Shown: positions 1 to 8,239 of the stretch, one piece after another
How the letters are laid out: every line of letters begins with the position of its first letter
Position numbering within the stretch: the stretch's first letter is position 1
Assembly (NCBI GenBank): GCA_900542185.1
Contig: UQMZ01000031.1
Span: forward strand, 1 to 44,869
Direction: 5' to 3'
From: an uncultured Bacteroidales bacterium
GTDB taxonomy: Bacteria > Bacteroidota > Bacteroidia > Bacteroidales > Muribaculaceae
Length of the DNA: 44,869 bases
Translations under genes and position numbers: made by a program
The notes under the pieces: generated by a model
Database searches by the model: none
Told to the model about the DNA's origin: nothing
What the model saw: the letters and a program-made list of their open reading frames with translations, nothing else

Positions 1-665
1 GTCATTATCTGATTGGACTCTGCAAAGGTAAGAGAGGTATAGCTTATCTCGTATGCCACGTTCGACACACATCCCGAAGGACCCTGCGGATCGATTGTGG
101 GAGGCTGACATGCGTAGCAGTCCTGCAGTAAAGTCAATTTCTCGCCGAATGTGAAGTCGCGCCATGTCATGTATGCACGCAACAGCATCAGGTTCAGGTT
201 GTTGCCGTTGGTGCCGAACTTTACATACGCGCTTATTTCATTCTTGGTGTTGGCAAGTCCCACTATCTGCAGGTCGACAGCGCTGTTGAACGGATTGATA
301 TAAAAATCACTTCGATGGCCTTTTACGGATGGTACGGGAATGGCCGAAGTCACGAATCCGATGCCGGCATCCGGCTGTTTGTACAGATTGTTGCCGATGT
401 CATAACCCAGGATAAGGTTGATGCTTCCTCCAATAGTCATGATGAACTTATTGTTGCGCGTCTTCACGGCAAATGAAGGTGCGGGAATGGCTTTGTTTTC
501 TACCGGACGGTGCCTGTTCAGGATTTCACGGGTTGCCGCATCAGTGCGTTTGAACTCGATTTTGCTTCCGTTGTCATCGGTAAGCTGTGGAACTGTGTCT
601 TGAGCTATGCCAGGAATCGCCAGTGACATCGCTAACAGCAGCATTGATAACGTTTGTGTTTTCAT
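1..665 (-). CDS. DcaP-like outer-membrane porin, C-terminus outside window
   Basis: The frame is open from an ATG at 665-663 to the window edge, giving about 221 residues of a longer protein. It opens with a clear signal peptide (MKTQTLSMLLLAMSLAIPGIAQ, cleavage probably after the AxA-like IAQ), then a polar linker and glycine-rich alternating strands (GGSINLILGYDIGNNL, residues about 77-92) typical of a beta-barrel. The stretch around PPTIDPQGP resembles the DcaP family of trimeric outer-membrane channels found in Bacteroidota. I infer an outer-membrane channel for small solutes. A distant OprO/P-type porin is the alternative. It is transcribed away from the DUF4293 gene, with about 300 bp of upstream DNA. 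No convincing -33/-7 pair was found in front of it. Barrel identity is fairly sure, the exact family less so. Confidence 0.65.
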   Translation of the reverse strand, partial: MKTQTLSMLLLAMSLAIPGIAQDTVPQLTDDNGSKIEFKRTDAATREILNRHRPVENKAIPAPSFAVKTRNNKFIMTIGGSINLILGYDIGNNLYKQPDAGIGFVTSAIPVPSVKGHRSDFYINPFNSAVDLQIVGLANTKNEISAYVKFGTNGNNLNLMLLRAYMTWRDFTFGEKLTLLQDCYACQPPTIDPQGPSGCVSNVAYEISYTSLTFAESNQIM

Positions 666-899
666 AGAAAGTGTGTTTACGGTTCATTGCACTCTGATTA
701 AGATTTCGTGTCGGCATGATAACTCGTGACCCATGCGAAAAGTTTATGAATTGCAATTAACAGTATTTGTGTTTTTCGTTTTCTATTTTAACAATGCTGA
801 CAAATAATGGTTCAAGTCATGCTCCCGGATTTTTGGCAGGGTGCGTGCTATATTGGTATCCTATCATAATTCTCTGTAATACACGGTATGAAACAAAAG

Positions 900-937
900 A
901 CCGGGGTGGAGAATGACAACTCATTCTCCACCCCGGT
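900..937 (-). terminator. Strong intrinsic terminator after the DUF4293 gene
   Basis: A perfect 17-bp inverted repeat (arms 900-916 and 921-937, loop CAAC) lies about 30 bp beyond the stop of the minus-strand DUF4293 gene. On the minus strand it is followed by a T-rich tail (TCTTTTGTTT). The remaining gene-free DNA, 666-899, holds no other structure I can support. It should contain the promoter of the porin gene. Confidence 0.8.
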
Positions 938-965
938 GTAACTTATATTATGAGGTAATATTTAC

Positions 966-1436
966 CTATCGGAGTCTGTCGGCTGCCCGCAACTTGCGAC
1001 CGTCGGCACAGATTCTGTTATATGCCAGTATATCGGCTACGATTGCAAGGAACGGCGCGATGATGAGCGACGACCAGCTGACGGAGGCCTGCGGGAAAGT
1101 ATAATAACCGTATATGGCGCCGATGCATATCACAGCCACCAGGAACAGGATTTCGATGAGACAGAGTATCTTCTGCAACCGCATGTTTTTGAAGCAGAAT
1201 ATCGCGATAAACGGAATGATGAAGCTGAGCATGGACACCGCGAAGAATATCCATGTGTGCGCCACGAAGCCGGTCGGACCACCGTCGGTGGCAATGCCCT
1301 CTATGTCAAAACCGAGAGTAGTGAAATTGCAGGTATAGTCGGGCAACTGCACCTGTCCGAGCGACATGAAAGTAAAGCAGCCCATCACAACGGCCGCAAT
1401 CAGCAGAAGTACCGACTGCCATCTTTGTATTACCAT
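966..1436 (-). CDS. DUF4293 family membrane protein
   Basis: A 156-residue protein starting at the ATG at 1436-1434 (MVIQRWQS). The longer open frame reaching 1493 begins with a poorly coded stretch. Four hydrophobic segments are visible (residues about 7-25, 58-80, 86-108, 115-135), with an extracytoplasmic loop between the first two that contains CNFTTLG. This layout, the MIQRxQSxxLL opening and the basic C-terminus (ADGRKLRAADRLR) match DUF4293, a Bacteroidota family of unknown function. The gene appears monocistronic: a -7 element lies about 80 bp upstream and a strong terminator directly downstream. Family assignment is fairly confident. No biochemical role can be given. Confidence 0.75.
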   Translation of the reverse strand: MVIQRWQSVLLLIAAVVMGCFTFMSLGQVQLPDYTCNFTTLGFDIEGIATDGGPTGFVAHTWIFFAVSMLSFIIPFIAIFCFKNMRLQKILCLIEILFLVAVICIGAIYGYYTFPQASVSWSSLIIAPFLAIVADILAYNRICADGRKLRAADRLR

Positions 1437-1512
1437 AGTATTTAGTACTAAAATCAGTGAAAAATTGCAGTAAGACCTCAATCCATACGGCATAAGGCCT
1501 ACATATCGACTG

Positions 1513-1520
1513 CAAAATTA
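1513..1520 (-). promoter_or_regulatory. Bacteroidota -7 element (DUF4293 gene)
   Basis: TAATTTTG on the minus strand fits the TAnnTTTG consensus and would give a leader of about 70 nt. No good TTTG is visible at the expected 19-21 bp upstream. Confidence 0.4.
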
Positions 1521-1673
1521 GCAAAAATATTTGAAACAACGGAGCCGGCTGACAAATTTGTAGGCGCGCTTTTGCGTTACTATATCGGGGCGGATGTCGG
1601 GACGGATTAAACAAGGTGTGCCAATCCTGTATGGACTGGTGGATTTTTGGTGCATTATTTGTTATCGAATAAT

Positions 1674-3842
1674 ATGAATGATACAGAAAGGAAGCTTAAG
1701 CAGATAGAAAGCGACATAGATAGCGGAATGCTGAATCGAGCAATCCGCGATTTGCGTGATGTGGCGCAACAGAGCGGCGATTATGAATCTCTGAACCGAC
1801 TTAATTCCGCTTCGCAGTCGTACGGATATCTCAGACGATACTATATTGAAGGGAAGCCGGACCCTACCCGGTCAGCAATGCTTAGAGATCTGGCCGAGCA
1901 GTTGCGCACTGTTTCCGATGCATTGGCCCGACGAAGTAAAGCGGAGGAGCCTGGCGTTTATTATTCGTCACAGCGCCTTCTGTCATTGCGCAAAGGAAAT
2001 CTAAACGCGTCTTTGACGAGATACAGGGAATTGATGGCTCAGATAGCGCTTGCCGGAATGGTACAGAATATTCCCGTAGATATGTCACGCGAACGCTATG
2101 AGTTGCTTGAGACCATCTTCCTGACAACAATGCTGTCATTTCAGGACAAGGCAGCCATGCAAGCGCTACTCAAGGTAATGGAAGACCCGGATACCGACAT
2201 TGCATTGCAGTATCAGCTGATTGCGGCTCTTACTCTTGGCTTGACTGCATGGTTTGACGAAATGAAGCTTAACCTGATGATAGAGCTGTTGATGCATTCC
2301 GACCTACAGCCTTCGCCCAAGGCCAGACTTCTTGTCGGTGTTGTAGTCTGTATGGTTGCGTGGCCGGAACGGATATCTAAAACAGACCGTCTTAAAGACC
2401 GTATCAGATTGTTGCTTGATACCGATGATATGGCAGCGAGAGTCAAGACTGTAATTAAAGCCATTGCAGGAACACTGGACACACAGCGCATTTCGGACAA
2501 AATGAAAAACGAGGTATTGCCCGAAATCATGAAACTGCGTCCTGAGATGATTCAGAAACTTAAAGGAATGTCAAAAGGTATTGATCCAGAATCATTGGAG
2601 AACAATCCGGAATGGGAGGAGATGCTCGACAAGACCGGCATAGGCCGCAAGCTGGAGGAACTGAGCGAGATGCAGAACGACGGAGCCGACCTAATGATGG
2701 TCACGTTCTCACAGCTGAAAGGCTTCCCCTTCTTTCAGCGCATCAACAACTGGTTTATGCCCTTTGATTCCAAACATCCGGATTTGGGATTTGACGAGAA
2801 GATGTCGGAAACCATCGGACGGATGACGGATTTCACGCCCTTTATCTGCGACTCGGACAAGTATTCGCTTGCATTGGCATTGAAGCAGGCTCCCGAAATG
2901 CAGCGCAATATGCTGCTGAAGCAGTTCGATATGCAGTTCGAGCAGATGTCGCAGGAACTCAAGGAGAAACTCCCTGACACATCCCGTCCGGATTTCGACA
3001 ATGAATCGGTCAAGGCTGTGCGAGATTTGTATCGGTTCTATAAGCTGTCGCGCAAAGAGGGAGATTTCTACAATCCATTTGCCAAGGCGCTTGAATTCCT
3101 CAAGATTCCGGGTCTTGACCGGAATCTGAATGACGGTCAGTTTATCGAGACCATGGCGGAATTCTATTTCAAACGTCAGTACTACAAAGAGTCTCTTGGT
3201 CTATTCCGCGCGTTGTCAGAGATGAATTATGAAGACAATTCCATCTGGCAGAAGATTGGTTTCGCTTGTCAGAAACTGCAAGACTTCACCGGCGCCCGCG
3301 AGGCATACATGAAGTCGGTGTTACTCGGTGACGACAGCTTATGGATTGAGAAAAAACTGGCATACGTAAACCGAAGGCTCGGCAATTATCGGGAGTCCCT
3401 GGAATATTATGACAAGGTATTGGAACATGATTCAGGAAATGTCAAGACGATGATAACGGCCGCCAATACGGCTTTAATGGCAGATATGCCGGAGCAGGCT
3501 GCAGCTTATTTTTATCACGCGCATTATCTGAACCCTGATATGAAGGAGGCTACCCGAGGTGCTGCATGGGCCGAATTAATGTCTGGACATACTGACAAGG
3601 CCGACACGCTGTACGGCGAGTTGCTGAAAAGTGAATCTGACATGACCGATATGCTCAACGCCGGACATGTGTCTTATTTGTCGGGACGTATAGAGGAAGC
3701 CGTGAGCCGTTATCGTGCGGCCGCAAGGATGAATCAGTCGGATTTCGAACTGGCGTATGTAGCCGATATTCCTGTCCTTCTGAAATTAGGAGCAGATCCA
3801 CAGGGCATAAGACTATTGCTTGATGAAGTCCTGGACCAGTAA
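1674..3842 (+). CDS. Large tetratricopeptide-repeat protein of unknown function
   Basis: About 722 residues, almost entirely helical, with no signal peptide, so probably cytoplasmic. I chose ATG 1674 (MNDTERKL). The in-frame ATG at 1647 adds only nine weakly coded residues. The C-terminal half (from roughly residue 500) carries repeated TPR-type helical pairs, e.g. segments with AREAYMKSVLL, GNYRESLEYYDKVLEHD and GRIEEAVSRYRAAARM. The N-terminal two-thirds is alpha-helical without a recognised motif. TPR arrays mediate protein-protein contacts, and no enzymatic motif is visible. The gene converges on dnaA and shares a bidirectional terminator with it. Specific function unknown. Confidence 0.75.
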   Translation: MNDTERKLKQIESDIDSGMLNRAIRDLRDVAQQSGDYESLNRLNSASQSYGYLRRYYIEGKPDPTRSAMLRDLAEQLRTVSDALARRSKAEEPGVYYSSQRLLSLRKGNLNASLTRYRELMAQIALAGMVQNIPVDMSRERYELLETIFLTTMLSFQDKAAMQALLKVMEDPDTDIALQYQLIAALTLGLTAWFDEMKLNLMIELLMHSDLQPSPKARLLVGVVVCMVAWPERISKTDRLKDRIRLLLDTDDMAARVKTVIKAIAGTLDTQRISDKMKNEVLPEIMKLRPEMIQKLKGMSKGIDPESLENNPEWEEMLDKTGIGRKLEELSEMQNDGADLMMVTFSQLKGFPFFQRINNWFMPFDSKHPDLGFDEKMSETIGRMTDFTPFICDSDKYSLALALKQAPEMQRNMLLKQFDMQFEQMSQELKEKLPDTSRPDFDNESVKAVRDLYRFYKLSRKEGDFYNPFAKALEFLKIPGLDRNLNDGQFIETMAEFYFKRQYYKESLGLFRALSEMNYEDNSIWQKIGFACQKLQDFTGAREAYMKSVLLGDDSLWIEKKLAYVNRRLGNYRESLEYYDKVLEHDSGNVKTMITAANTALMADMPEQAAAYFYHAHYLNPDMKEATRGAAWAELMSGHTDKADTLYGELLKSESDMTDMLNAGHVSYLSGRIEEAVSRYRAAARMNQSDFELAYVADIPVLLKLGADPQGIRLLLDEVLDQ

Positions 3843-3847
3843 AATAA

Positions 3848-3885
3848 TAGAAATGCGACTTACAAACCTGTAAGTCGCATTTCTA
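3848..3885. terminator. Bidirectional terminator between the TPR gene and dnaA
   Basis: A perfect 16-bp inverted repeat (3848-3863 and 3870-3885, 6-nt loop) sits between the convergent stops at 3842 and 3905. It lacks a long U-run on either side but is the only structure in the gap. Confidence 0.75.
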
Positions 3886-3904
3886 TATAAGGGGGTATCT
3901 GCAT

Positions 3905-5302
3905 TTACCGTAGTAATATTTTTTCAATAGACTCCACTGCAGTGGCGGTATCCCTTGAGCATGAAATACGGTCCTTGACAGCCTTGATACCATAAATCAC
4001 TGTGGAATGCTCGCGTTTCAGCTTGGCGCCGATGGCCGGTGTGGAAAGATCGGTGTGCTTGCTGCAGAGATACATCACGATCTGACGTGCATCCGCGATA
4101 TCACGCATACGGCTCTTGGAAAACAGATTGTCAGGATTCAGATTAAAATATTCCGCAGTATTTTCTACAATCATATCGAAATTGATGATCTTCTTGACCG
4201 GTGTTTTAACCGTATGGCTGATCACCTCTTTGGTCATTTCGACCGACAGCGGCATGTTGGTCTTGATGGACCGTGTCAGAAGTCCCATAACAATGCCTTC
4301 GAGTTCGCGTACCGAACCGGTGGCGCGTTCTGCGATGAGGTCAATGATATCGTCCGACAGGTCCAGGCCGCTTCTATCGGCTTTGGCGTGAAGGATTTTC
4401 TTGCGAAGTTCCAGATCCGGAGCCGGGAGCGGTTCGGTAATACCCCATTTGAAGCGGTCAATCAGGCGGTCTGCTATTCCGTCAAGTTCCTGAGGAGGCC
4501 GGTCGCAAGAGAATATCAGTTTCTTGTTATGTGCATGCAGATGATTGAATATGGGAAACAATGCGCTCGCACTCTTTGAACCGGTCAATTCCTGGAGATC
4601 ATCGAACAGCAGGCAGTCCATCGACTGGAAATAATTGATGAACTCCGGGATGCTGCCGTTTTTATCAAGAGCCACATGCTGATACATATTCTGAAACTGA
4701 CGCATGGTCATGAACAGCACGCGGGCTTTCGGGTTCCTCTCCTTGATGCGGATGCCTATTGCTTGTATCAGATGAGTCTTGCCAACTCCTACATTGCCAT
4801 AAAGGAAAAATGGATTGAATTCCGGTTTCTCAGGATTGTTTGCAATGTGTTCGGCGATGGTGAAGGCAACTTTATTCGACTCCCCTACGCAATAATTCTC
4901 GAACGAGAGCTTGTCGTTGAGTTGTGAATCGAAATTGTTGCTCTGATTCTCAACAGGAGCTGTTTCGGTCTGACGCGTCACCGAACTGGTGAGCGAACCG
5001 GAACGTTCAGGACTGAGTACCTTGACTCGTGATTGGTTGTCGTTGCCGATGATGTTGTATTCAAACTCCAGCGTATAGTTGCCGAAAGATTTGCGCAGAG
5101 CCACATTGAGGATATTGGCAAACTGATCCTCGTAAAGGTCGGCGTAGTAGGCCGACGGAAGTTTTAGCACCAGATGGCCGTTGTCGAAACTGACCGGGCG
5201 GGCTACGGCGAACCATATCTTGAACCGGTCCTCGCCTATGTTGGCGCGGAGCAGCTCACAGCATTTTGCCCATTTGCTTTGTAGCTCGTTATAGTCGGTC
5301 AT
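3905..5302 (-). CDS. dnaA: Chromosomal replication initiator protein DnaA
   Basis: A 465-residue initiator ATPase. Domain I (residues about 1-85, with the W-x6-L and FKIWF segments) is followed by a low-complexity domain II, the AAA+ domain and a C-terminal helix-turn-helix. Walker A GNVGVGKTH has its Lys near residue 175, Walker B is LLFDDLQ, and the DnaA-box-binding motif is REHSTVIYGIK. The start is taken at ATG 5302-5300 (MTDYNELQ). Extension to 5320 would require a TTG codon. It binds DnaA boxes and opens oriC in its ATP form. The upstream DNA is AT-rich (5381-5475) but I saw no consensus DnaA boxes there, so autoregulation or an adjacent origin is not shown. The gene is transcribed divergently from thiS. 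Confidence 0.97.
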   Translation of the reverse strand: MTDYNELQSKWAKCCELLRANIGEDRFKIWFAVARPVSFDNGHLVLKLPSAYYADLYEDQFANILNVALRKSFGNYTLEFEYNIIGNDNQSRVKVLSPERSGSLTSSVTRQTETAPVENQSNNFDSQLNDKLSFENYCVGESNKVAFTIAEHIANNPEKPEFNPFFLYGNVGVGKTHLIQAIGIRIKERNPKARVLFMTMRQFQNMYQHVALDKNGSIPEFINYFQSMDCLLFDDLQELTGSKSASALFPIFNHLHAHNKKLIFSCDRPPQELDGIADRLIDRFKWGITEPLPAPDLELRKKILHAKADRSGLDLSDDIIDLIAERATGSVRELEGIVMGLLTRSIKTNMPLSVEMTKEVISHTVKTPVKKIINFDMIVENTAEYFNLNPDNLFSKSRMRDIADARQIVMYLCSKHTDLSTPAIGAKLKREHSTVIYGIKAVKDRISCSRDTATAVESIEKILLR

Positions 5303-5520
5303 TGGTGTTTGCGTGTTCAAGATGTGGCGGTTGAGCGTTTAAGGTCCGGTCTCCCGCTTTCCGAATTCTCTATGCAAAGTAAGGATAAATAATCTTAATA
5401 AAAAAATTGTTTTGCTATTGCTTTTTTCGATTGTTCTACTACGTTCTGATATTCAATGCATTATTTTGCATATTTTTTTTGAGCGGGATTTGTGACAATT
5501 CCGGGCCATATATGACACAT

Positions 5521-5552
5521 ATTGCGTGTGCCGTAAATTTTGATTAGCTTTG
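5521..5552 (+). promoter_or_regulatory. Promoter of thiS
   Basis: ATTG (5521-5524), a 20-bp spacer and TAGCTTTG (5545-5552) fit the Bacteroidota -33/-7 pattern. The resulting leader is only about 20 nt, too short to hold a TPP riboswitch. Confidence 0.65.
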
Positions 5553-5577
5553 TGGTTGTAAACAAAGATGTATAGCC

Positions 5578-5781
5578 ATGAAGATAGAATTGAACAACGA
5601 GCCGGTTGAACTGAACGATGACACCAAGACAGTGGCCGAACTGCTGAATGACCGCGGAGTAAAGGGAGGCGGTACGGCAGTGTCGGTCAACAACAGGATA
5701 GTGCGTCATTGCGATTGGGAAAATACACAGTTGCATGACGGCGACAGAGTCGTAGTTATCTCAGCTGCATTCGGAGGATAA
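5578..5781 (+). CDS. thiS: Sulfur carrier protein ThiS
   Basis: A 67-residue beta-grasp protein ending in the obligatory Gly-Gly (ISAAFGG). ThiF-type enzymes adenylate that end, and it then carries the thiocarboxylate sulfur used by ThiG to make the thiazole of thiamin. The segment EPVELNDDTKTVAELL (residues about 8-23) and the HDGDRVVVI strand near the C-terminus are typical of ThiS/MoaD folds. The stop codon overlaps the next start by one base (TAATG), so it is translationally coupled to the TenI-like gene. ThiG, ThiH and ThiF are not in this window. Its partners must be encoded elsewhere. Confidence 0.93.
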   Translation: MKIELNNEPVELNDDTKTVAELLNDRGVKGGGTAVSVNNRIVRHCDWENTQLHDGDRVVVISAAFGG

Positions 5782-6326
5782 TGGGTTTCCTGAAAATCGG
5801 CATCACGCTCCCCGATTTAAGACCTGACGAGGGCGAATCGATATTAAGACTGCTTGATGAAAGAATCGACATAATGCATTTGCGAAAACCGGGATGCGCA
5901 GTCGAAGATATGGAAGATCTGATACAAAGCATACCTGAATCATATTACGGCAGATTGCGTTTACATAGCCATTTTCAGCTGTGTCGTAAATATGGATTAA
6001 GGGGTGTTCAGGTCAACAGCCATGAATATGTGGTGCCTGAAGGAGTTGCCAACATATCAAGATCATGTCATGGCATAGCTGAGCTGGGCATTCCGGCTCC
6101 ATCCGGGTGTGTATTGGAGTATCAGACACTCTCCCCCATCTATGATTCGATATCAAAACAAGGATATACGTCCCATTTCAATCTCGATGAGCTTAAAGGT
6201 CACTTGTCCGGAAAGAATGTTGTCGCGTTGGGAGGTGTGACACCGGATAAGTTCCAGGAATTGCAGGACGCCGGGTTTATCGGGGGTGCCATGCTTGGAT
6301 GTCTTGAGGAATATTACAGACATTGA
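5781..6326 (+). CDS. TenI/ThiE-like thiamin-phosphate-synthase-family protein
   Basis: A 181-residue TIM-barrel protein of the ThiE/TenI superfamily. The order of landmarks matches: IDIMHLRKPG (like the LR-K substrate loop), RLRLHSHFQLCRKYGLRGVQV, the LSPIYDSISKQGY loop typical of TenI, and the phosphate-binding VVALGGVTPDKF with IGGAMLG near the end. It lacks the acidic NDR/DDR motif seen in the true ThiE at 6430 and the HLG after it, so synthase activity is doubtful. TenI proteins of this class act as thiazole tautomerases in some bacteria, which would fit coupling to ThiS (1-bp overlap). That role is inference. The protein is somewhat shorter than typical ThiE. Confidence 0.8.
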   Translation: MGFLKIGITLPDLRPDEGESILRLLDERIDIMHLRKPGCAVEDMEDLIQSIPESYYGRLRLHSHFQLCRKYGLRGVQVNSHEYVVPEGVANISRSCHGIAELGIPAPSGCVLEYQTLSPIYDSISKQGYTSHFNLDELKGHLSGKNVVALGGVTPDKFQELQDAGFIGGAMLGCLEEYYRH

Positions 6327-6429
6327 GTTATGCAATCTTCAGGGGGCAGGTATTATGAAGTGCTCAGATAAACTGTTAAGGTACACGATTCGTTAATTAA
6401 ATATGAAATAACACATAAATTTTTGGATT

Positions 6430-7053
6430 ATGGCATTACAATATATAACGAACACGTCGTCGCCGGTGTCTGTGACGGATCAGATACGCGCGGTAATCAA
6501 CGGCGGATGTCGCTGGGTGCAGATACGCATGAAGGAAGCCGATGACAACGAAGTGCGTCAGGTGGTGGAAACAGTCATGCCCTGGTGTATAGAGACCGAA
6601 ACGTTCCTGATTCTTGACGACCGTGTGGAGCTTGCCAAGGAACTGCAGGCCGGAGGCGTGCATCTTGGCAAGACAGACATGCCGCCGATTCAGGCGCGTC
6701 TGCAATTGGGAGCCGGTGCGGTTATTGGCGTTACGGCCAATACGTTTGAGGATGTGGAGAAGGTCAAGACGCTTGATGTGGACTATATCGGGGTCGGCCC
6801 TTACAGATACACCGAAACGAAAAAGAATCTTGCCCCGGTATTGGGTCTGGAAGGAATCAGGCACATCTGTGACGAGATGAAAAAGAATGAAATCGAGATT
6901 CCGGTAGTGGCAATCGGCGGCATCAGGCTTGAGGACGTGGAGCCATTGATGGCGACCGGAGTGAACGGTATAGCCGTAAGCGGAGCCATCGCATTCGCCC
7001 CCGATCCGCAACATGCAACGGAAGACTTTGTGAACGCATTGAAAAAAAGTTAA
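6430..7053 (+). CDS. thiE: Thiamin-phosphate synthase ThiE
   Basis: A 207-residue synthase joining HMP-diphosphate and thiazole phosphate to thiamin phosphate in the cytoplasm. Visible landmarks, in order: WVQIRMKEAD (substrate/Mg loop, about residues 29-38), FLILDDRVELAKEL with the conserved Asp-Asp, GVHLGKTDMP, VIGVTANTFEDV, the diphosphate-binding DYIGVGPYRYTETKK, and VVAIGGIRLEDV with NGIAVSGAI for phosphate binding. All catalytic features of ThiE are present. It follows the TenI-like gene after 103 bp, which contains no terminator or thi-box that I can recognise, so readthrough from the thiS promoter is likely. The following gene, mreB, has its own promoter. Confidence 0.93.
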   Translation: MALQYITNTSSPVSVTDQIRAVINGGCRWVQIRMKEADDNEVRQVVETVMPWCIETETFLILDDRVELAKELQAGGVHLGKTDMPPIQARLQLGAGAVIGVTANTFEDVEKVKTLDVDYIGVGPYRYTETKKNLAPVLGLEGIRHICDEMKKNEIEIPVVAIGGIRLEDVEPLMATGVNGIAVSGAIAFAPDPQHATEDFVNALKKS

Positions 7054-7071
7054 TCCCGTGTGACGTATTTT

Positions 7072-7102
7072 TTTGTAACGCGCGAATTTTTGCTTAACTT
7101 TG
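7072..7102 (+). promoter_or_regulatory. Promoter of the mreBCD-mrdA-rodA operon
   Basis: TTTG (7072-7075), exactly 19 bp, then TAACTTTG (7095-7102): a textbook Bacteroidota promoter. Transcription should begin near 7107, giving a leader of roughly 80 nt before mreB that contains a hairpin. Confidence 0.85.
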
Positions 7103-7111
7103 TAAGCTGAA

Positions 7112-7158
7112 AGACCAACGATGTGTGCGCTGACCTGTTGGGCGCACGATATTGGTCT
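7112..7158 (+). promoter_or_regulatory. Structured 5' leader of mreB (two-step stem-loop)
   Basis: Within the mreB leader, AGACCAA (7112-7118) pairs with TTGGTCT (7152-7158), and inside it GTGCGC (7125-7130) pairs with GCGCAC (7142-7147), with an 11-nt apical loop and a small internal bulge. There is no U-run, so it is not an obvious terminator. It may stabilise the mRNA or control mreB translation. Function is inference. Confidence 0.6.
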
Positions 7159-7184
7159 GTCCATTAACAAGTTAGATAAGGCAA

Positions 7185-8204
7185 ATGGGATTATTTTCGT
7201 TTACACAGGAAATTGCGATGGACTTGGGCACAGCCAATTCCATTATCATTCATAACGATAAGATCGTGGTGGACCAGCCCAGTGTCGTGGCCATCGAGAA
7301 TAAGACAGACAAGCTACTCGCTGTCGGTGAGACGGCGCATCAGATGGAAGGCAAGGAGCCTCCGGGCATCCGCACCATCCGTCCGCTTCGCGACGGTGTG
7401 ATAGCCGACTTCAACGCCGCAGAGCAGATGATTCGCGGCATGGTCAAGATGGTGAACAACAAGCGCCGCTGGTTCTCGCCTGCCCTCCGCATGGTGGTTT
7501 GCATCCCTTCGGGATCGACCGAGGTTGAGATTCGCGCAGTGCGTGACTCCAGCGAGCATGCCGGAGGTCGCGATGTATATATGATATACGAGCCTATGGC
7601 CGCAGCCCTTGGAATCGGCATCGATGTCGAGGCTCCGGAAGGAAATATGATTGTGGATATAGGCGGCGGATCGACAGAGATAGCCGTAATATCGCTTGGC
7701 GGTATCGTATCCAACAAGAGTATCCGTACGGCGGGCAACGACCTGACGGCCGACATACAGGCGCACATGGCCAATCAGCATAACGTCAAGGTCGGTTCCA
7801 CGATGGCCGAACAGATCAAGATCAATGTCGGTTCTGCAATACCTAATCTGGAGAATCCCCCGGAACCCTTCGTGATATGCGGACCGAACAAGATCAACGC
7901 ACTTCCGATGGAGGTAGCTGTTACCCACGATGAGATAGCGCATTGCATAGACAAGACTATCCAGAAGATGGAGAACGCCATCCGCGACGCTTTGGAACAG
8001 ACTCCTCCCGAGCTATATGCGGATGTGGTACGCAACGGTATCTATCTGGCCGGCGGCGGCGCACTTTTGCGCGGTCTGGCCAAGAGGTTCTCGGACAAAT
8101 TCGAGATTGAATTCAAGGTGCCCGACGATCCCTTGCACGCGGTGGCAAAGGGTACCGGCGTAGCCTTGAAGAACATAAACCGTTTCTCGTTCCTGATTAG
8201 ATAA
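7185..8204 (+). CDS. mreB: Rod-shape-determining actin homologue MreB
   Basis: A 339-residue bacterial actin that polymerises beneath the inner membrane and guides lateral cell-wall synthesis. The start MGLFSFTQEIAMDLGTANS has the amphipathic N-terminus and the phosphate-1 loop DLGTAN. MIVDIGGGSTEIAVISLGG is phosphate-2, and IYLAGGGALLRGL is the adenosine motif. Length and motif order are standard. It is the first gene of a five-gene shape operon (mreB, mreC after 35 bp, mreD after 21 bp, then overlapping mrdA and rodA). Elongasome genes are kept together in this order across many bacteria. Confidence 0.97.
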   Translation: MGLFSFTQEIAMDLGTANSIIIHNDKIVVDQPSVVAIENKTDKLLAVGETAHQMEGKEPPGIRTIRPLRDGVIADFNAAEQMIRGMVKMVNNKRRWFSPALRMVVCIPSGSTEVEIRAVRDSSEHAGGRDVYMIYEPMAAALGIGIDVEAPEGNMIVDIGGGSTEIAVISLGGIVSNKSIRTAGNDLTADIQAHMANQHNVKVGSTMAEQIKINVGSAIPNLENPPEPFVICGPNKINALPMEVAVTHDEIAHCIDKTIQKMENAIRDALEQTPPELYADVVRNGIYLAGGGALLRGLAKRFSDKFEIEFKVPDDPLHAVAKGTGVALKNINRFSFLIR

Positions 8205-8239
8205 ACATATAGTCCGATCGGATAATATAGATTGTCGGA

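Noticed and set aside
5303..5577. AT-rich dnaA upstream region as the replication origin
   Set aside because: No DnaA-box consensus (TTATCCACA or close forms) was seen on either strand, so an origin cannot be supported.
6327..6429. A TPP riboswitch before thiE
   Set aside because: None of the conserved thi-box core (CTGAGA ... ACCTGA ... GGATAATGC) is present.
6436..7170. A 244-codon minus-strand ORF opposite thiE
   Set aside because: It is antisense to a gene with full ThiE motifs, has no family resemblance, and arises from codon bias.
7314..7943. A 209-codon minus-strand ORF opposite mreB
   Set aside because: Complementary frame of a well-conserved gene; no signal, motif or start context of its own.
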